From assembly GCF_001307035.1 (NCBI RefSeq), contig NZ_LKIU01000004.1, forward strand, positions 238,099 through 302,098: 64,000 nt of DNA. Reading direction: 5' to 3'. Positions 61,802-64,000 of the stretch are shown piece by piece. The translations under genes were made by a program, and so were the position numbers. This stretch comes from Arthrobacter sp. Edens01. GTDB taxonomy: Bacteria > Actinomycetota > Actinomycetes > Actinomycetales > Micrococcaceae. Each line of letters opens with the position of its first letter. Position 1 is the first letter of the stretch. The notes below the pieces were generated by a model that was not told the DNA's origin, searched no databases, and saw nothing but the letters and a program-made list of their open reading frames with translations.

Positions 61802-62599
61802 GTGCTTACCTCAACTGACAGAGACTCGGCTTACCGAGACCTGCTTATCGCCCCCCTCCGTGATTGCGCCGACTACCTACCCAAAATGGGCGGGTCTGAA
61901 CCTGTAAGCTTCGACTCATTCCAAGTTATCTATGGAAGCGATCCTCTGTACCACTGGGTTGGACTCGATACAGAAATGATGTACGCCGCGCATAAAGCAG
62001 CTGGCGGCATGACCTCCATCTACCGTCAGCTGGGGATCGGATGTGAGCGTCTTTTCCGTGAAGTCATAAAAGACACGTTGTCTCTATCTGAGGAGCAAGT
62101 GAAGTGGCGGTATCAAGTTCCGATCGACGACACGGACAGGCTCAAGACACTAACGCTTGATGGCAGGATTGAGCTCACGGACGTTGTGGATGACGACCAA
62201 CGGAACCGAATCAGCGCCTGGATTGATCACCAACGTGCGCGTCTGAATATTACCCAGGAACTAAAGGGAGTCGTTTTTGAAGTCCGTCAGGGGTACAAAT
62301 CCGCGGACTCAAAACGCCAAAATGGAGATCTCAGCAACAGTGCTCAAGCCTTAGGGCGCGGGTACATAATGGGGTTGGTTCTCATGTCCACGCAGATGAA
62401 TCGCGCAGTTCGCGCTCGATACGAATTAGCAAATATACCGGTTCTTCTGGGCACCAGCGGAGACGAAGACAACGCCACTAGCACCTTTGCATTCTTTCGG
62501 GATGTAATCGGATATGATCTGGGGGACTTCTTTGAGCGTAACTCCGATTCGATGCGCGCAGAGGTAATCCAAATTCTCGAAGAACTATTGTCAGCATGA
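61802..62599 (+). CDS. Predicted type II restriction endonuclease
   Basis: From GTG 61802 the product is 265 aa (MLTSTDRDSAYRDLLIAPLRDCADYLPKMGG). The motif GVVFEVRQGYKSADSKRQN near residue 155, followed by GYIMGLVLMSTQMNRAVRARYELANIPVLLGT, resembles restriction enzymes whose catalytic strand carries Glu...Lys within a PD-(D/E)XK-like fold. The stop overlaps the methylase start by 4 bp (ATGA), the usual layout of a type II R-M pair. The recognition sequence is unknown. AT-richer composition than the chromosome suggests recent transfer. Confidence 0.7.
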   Translation: MLTSTDRDSAYRDLLIAPLRDCADYLPKMGGSEPVSFDSFQVIYGSDPLYHWVGLDTEMMYAAHKAAGGMTSIYRQLGIGCERLFREVIKDTLSLSEEQVKWRYQVPIDDTDRLKTLTLDGRIELTDVVDDDQRNRISAWIDHQRARLNITQELKGVVFEVRQGYKSADSKRQNGDLSNSAQALGRGYIMGLVLMSTQMNRAVRARYELANIPVLLGTSGDEDNATSTFAFFRDVIGYDLGDFFERNSDSMRAEVIQILEELLSA

Positions 62600-63831
62600 C
62601 TTCTGATCTGCAGAATCCACACTTGACATATAAGGCGAATGCTGGCGTTGGGAGGCATGGGTGGCTACGACTCACGCCCGCCTACGGGGTACGTCTTGTC
62701 CGAGAAAAAATAAGCCTGCTACCGCCAGGCTCGATTATTACCGACCCGTTTTCCGGTACAGGAACGACACCGCTGGCGGCTATGGAACTAGGGCACTATG
62801 GCCAGTCATTGGATGTAAATCCGTTTCTGATTTGGATGGCAAACGCCAAGATGTCTCATTATTCGGAAAACGACATCAGCAACGGGTGGAAGTATCTCGG
62901 TATCATTCGAGAAGAAGCAAGCAAGCTCCACGCTGATATGAGTCTTTGGCAGCCCAACATTTTCAAGATTGACCGGTGGTGGTCTGCTGGGAGTTTGCAG
63001 GCACTCAAGGCCATTGCGCACGTGATATTTGAATTCTTGCCCGATGATCGCTCCCGTAATTTGCTTCTTATTGGCTTTTGTCGCGCTTTGATCGATGCCA
63101 GCAATGCGGCATTCAATCACCAATCAATGTCCTTTAAGGAAAATTCAAAGGATATCACCTCTTTTGAAATTAAAGTTTTTGAGGCCACCCTTGATATTTA
63201 TGCACAGGAGGCCGGTGAGATACTAAAAAGTGCAAGCCAGGACTTGCCAGGCGTAGGAATAGCCTATGAAGGAGACTCCCGCGAGATGGAGAATCCCCTG
63301 AAGCCCGCTGATTTGCTAGTAACGTCTCCACCATATGTCAACAGAATGTCTTATATTCGTGAGCTGCGGCCATATATGTACTGGTTGAAGTACTTGGATG
63401 CTGCCTCTGATGCAGGGGACCTGGATTGGAAGGCCATTGGTGGTACTTGGGGATCCGCTACAAGTAAGCTGAACTCTTGGCGACCCAGTGAGACTGGAAC
63501 TCCTGTTGACGCCTCAATGGATTCCGTTCGCGCACGGATCGCTGCGGATGGCGAGAAGAACGGGCCGCTTTTAAGCAATTACGTGGGTAAGTATTTTCAT
63601 GACATGTGGAGTCACTTCAATGCGACTTTACAGCACGTCAAACACGGTGGATCTGTTTCTTATATTATCGGAAATTCGACTTTCTATGGTCACGAGGTGC
63701 CTGCACATGAATGGTATGCGTCCATGCTGAGCGAAGTGGGGTATGTCGACGTCGAAGTGAAGCCGATCCGAAAGCGTAACTCAAAGAAGGCCTTGTACGA
63801 ATACGATGTAACAGCCCGAAGGCCACAATAG
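62596..63831 (+). CDS. DNA methyltransferase, N4-cytosine type
   Basis: The 411-aa methylase has the SAM-binding motif ITDPFSGTGTTPLAAMELG (48-66) followed by DVNP (73-76), and the catalytic motif VTSPPYVNRMSYIRELRPYMYWL near residue 243. The SPPY form is typical of N4-cytosine methylases. The C-terminus has YIIGNSTFYGHEVPAHEW and RKRNSKKALYEYDVTARRPQ. It overlaps the restriction gene and should protect its site. Composition is AT-rich for this genome. Confidence 0.85.
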   Translation: MTSDLQNPHLTYKANAGVGRHGWLRLTPAYGVRLVREKISLLPPGSIITDPFSGTGTTPLAAMELGHYGQSLDVNPFLIWMANAKMSHYSENDISNGWKYLGIIREEASKLHADMSLWQPNIFKIDRWWSAGSLQALKAIAHVIFEFLPDDRSRNLLLIGFCRALIDASNAAFNHQSMSFKENSKDITSFEIKVFEATLDIYAQEAGEILKSASQDLPGVGIAYEGDSREMENPLKPADLLVTSPPYVNRMSYIRELRPYMYWLKYLDAASDAGDLDWKAIGGTWGSATSKLNSWRPSETGTPVDASMDSVRARIAADGEKNGPLLSNYVGKYFHDMWSHFNATLQHVKHGGSVSYIIGNSTFYGHEVPAHEWYASMLSEVGYVDVEVKPIRKRNSKKALYEYDVTARRPQ

Positions 63832-63844
63832 CGGGGATTTTCTT

Positions 63845-63868
63845 GCTCTAGAGGAGTTCCTCTTGAGC
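63845..63868 (+). terminator. Hairpin after the R-M methylase
   Basis: GCTC-T-AGAGGA / TCCTCT-T-GAGC pairs as a 10-bp stem with one T-T mismatch and a 2-base loop, starting 14 bp after the methylase stop. A U-run is lacking, so termination is plausible, not certain. The remainder to 64000 holds no supportable gene; an ATG at 63949 with GGAAG upstream could open a frame that leaves the window. Confidence 0.4.
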
Positions 63869-64000
63869 TGTTGCTCCGCAGCGATTCGGTAGGCGCTATT
63901 CTAAAGCGTTCTGGCCGCACGACCATCCACAGAGTTGGAAGACCAATCATGCTTAGGATGTTGACTTTGCATGATTATCCCCGCTTTTTCGGCTCTTCGC

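Noticed and set aside
1-64000. tRNA, rRNA or att site at the island edge
   Set aside because: No tRNA-like cloverleaf or integrase gene was seen near 39970 or at the right end, so the integration mechanism is not claimed.

Overview
The window is high-GC DNA with GTG/TTG starts and DtxR-type iron boxes. Its catabolic gene content resembles a soil actinobacterium of the Micrococcaceae (Arthrobacter-like). This assignment rests on gene content and style only; the window contains no rRNA or tRNA gene.

Region 1 (1-15900) is ordinary chromosome. It holds the end of a class-E-sortase-type surface protein, a flavin aromatic hydroxylase with a PcaR/IclR-like operator, a secreted 5'-nucleotidase, a divergent MarR/EamA pair with a two-site operator, two tandem DUF4190 membrane proteins, and a TetR-controlled operon (MFS exporter, amidohydrolase, agmatine deiminase, amidase) with a clear operator. 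Region 2 (16000-19500) is a tight minus-strand operon of an ImmA/IrrE-type metalloprotease, an MAB_1171c-like membrane protein, a PAP2-like membrane protein and an XRE regulator. It is followed by a consensus-like promoter with a 36-bp palindrome on its start site, driving a possible 53-codon ORF that ends at a terminator. Region 3 (19580-23690) is an iron-siderophore ABC uptake operon behind overlapping DtxR/IdeR boxes.

Region 4 (23737-34918) is a nine-gene minus-strand catabolic operon, divergent from a MarR regulator. It encodes an LLM monooxygenase, an M24 creatinase-like hydrolase that appears to lack metal ligands, an SsuABC-type importer, an MmgE/PrpD protein, an unusual flavin reductase fused to a GntR/FCD-like domain, and a ThDP enzyme. 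The substrate is unknown, probably an amide- or heteroatom-containing organic compound. Region 5 (35059-39970) carries an epoxide hydrolase, DinB, arginine deiminase and an LRV protein, then a decay zone with truncated or duplicated pieces of a FadH-like reductase, a DinB gene and an FMN-dependent alpha-hydroxyacid dehydrogenase.

Region 6 (about 39970-64000) is a defence island. It starts with an EVE/PUA-like protein, a remnant of a DUF3427 helicase and an ISL3-family insertion sequence. The core is a ten-gene, 17-kb minus-strand array: 5-methylcytosine methyltransferase, MORC/MutL-like GHKL ATPase, Z1 helicase, AIPR, second Z1 helicase, PD-(D/E)XK (DUF4420) nuclease, second GHKL-like ATPase, an unrecognised protein, a DUF6339-like protein and a NERD-UvrD helicase. 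It resembles the Mza (MutL, Z1, DUF, AIPR) systems, with an added cytosine methylase and a doubled ATPase/Z1 set. Beyond it are a second, truncated DUF3427 gene in opposite orientation to the first remnant and a compact type II restriction-modification pair with an N4-cytosine-type methylase.

The strongest candidates for new biology are the doubled Mza-like operon with its two unrecognised proteins, the XRE/ImmA/PAP2 operon with its palindrome-controlled small ORF, and the reductase-GntR fusion.
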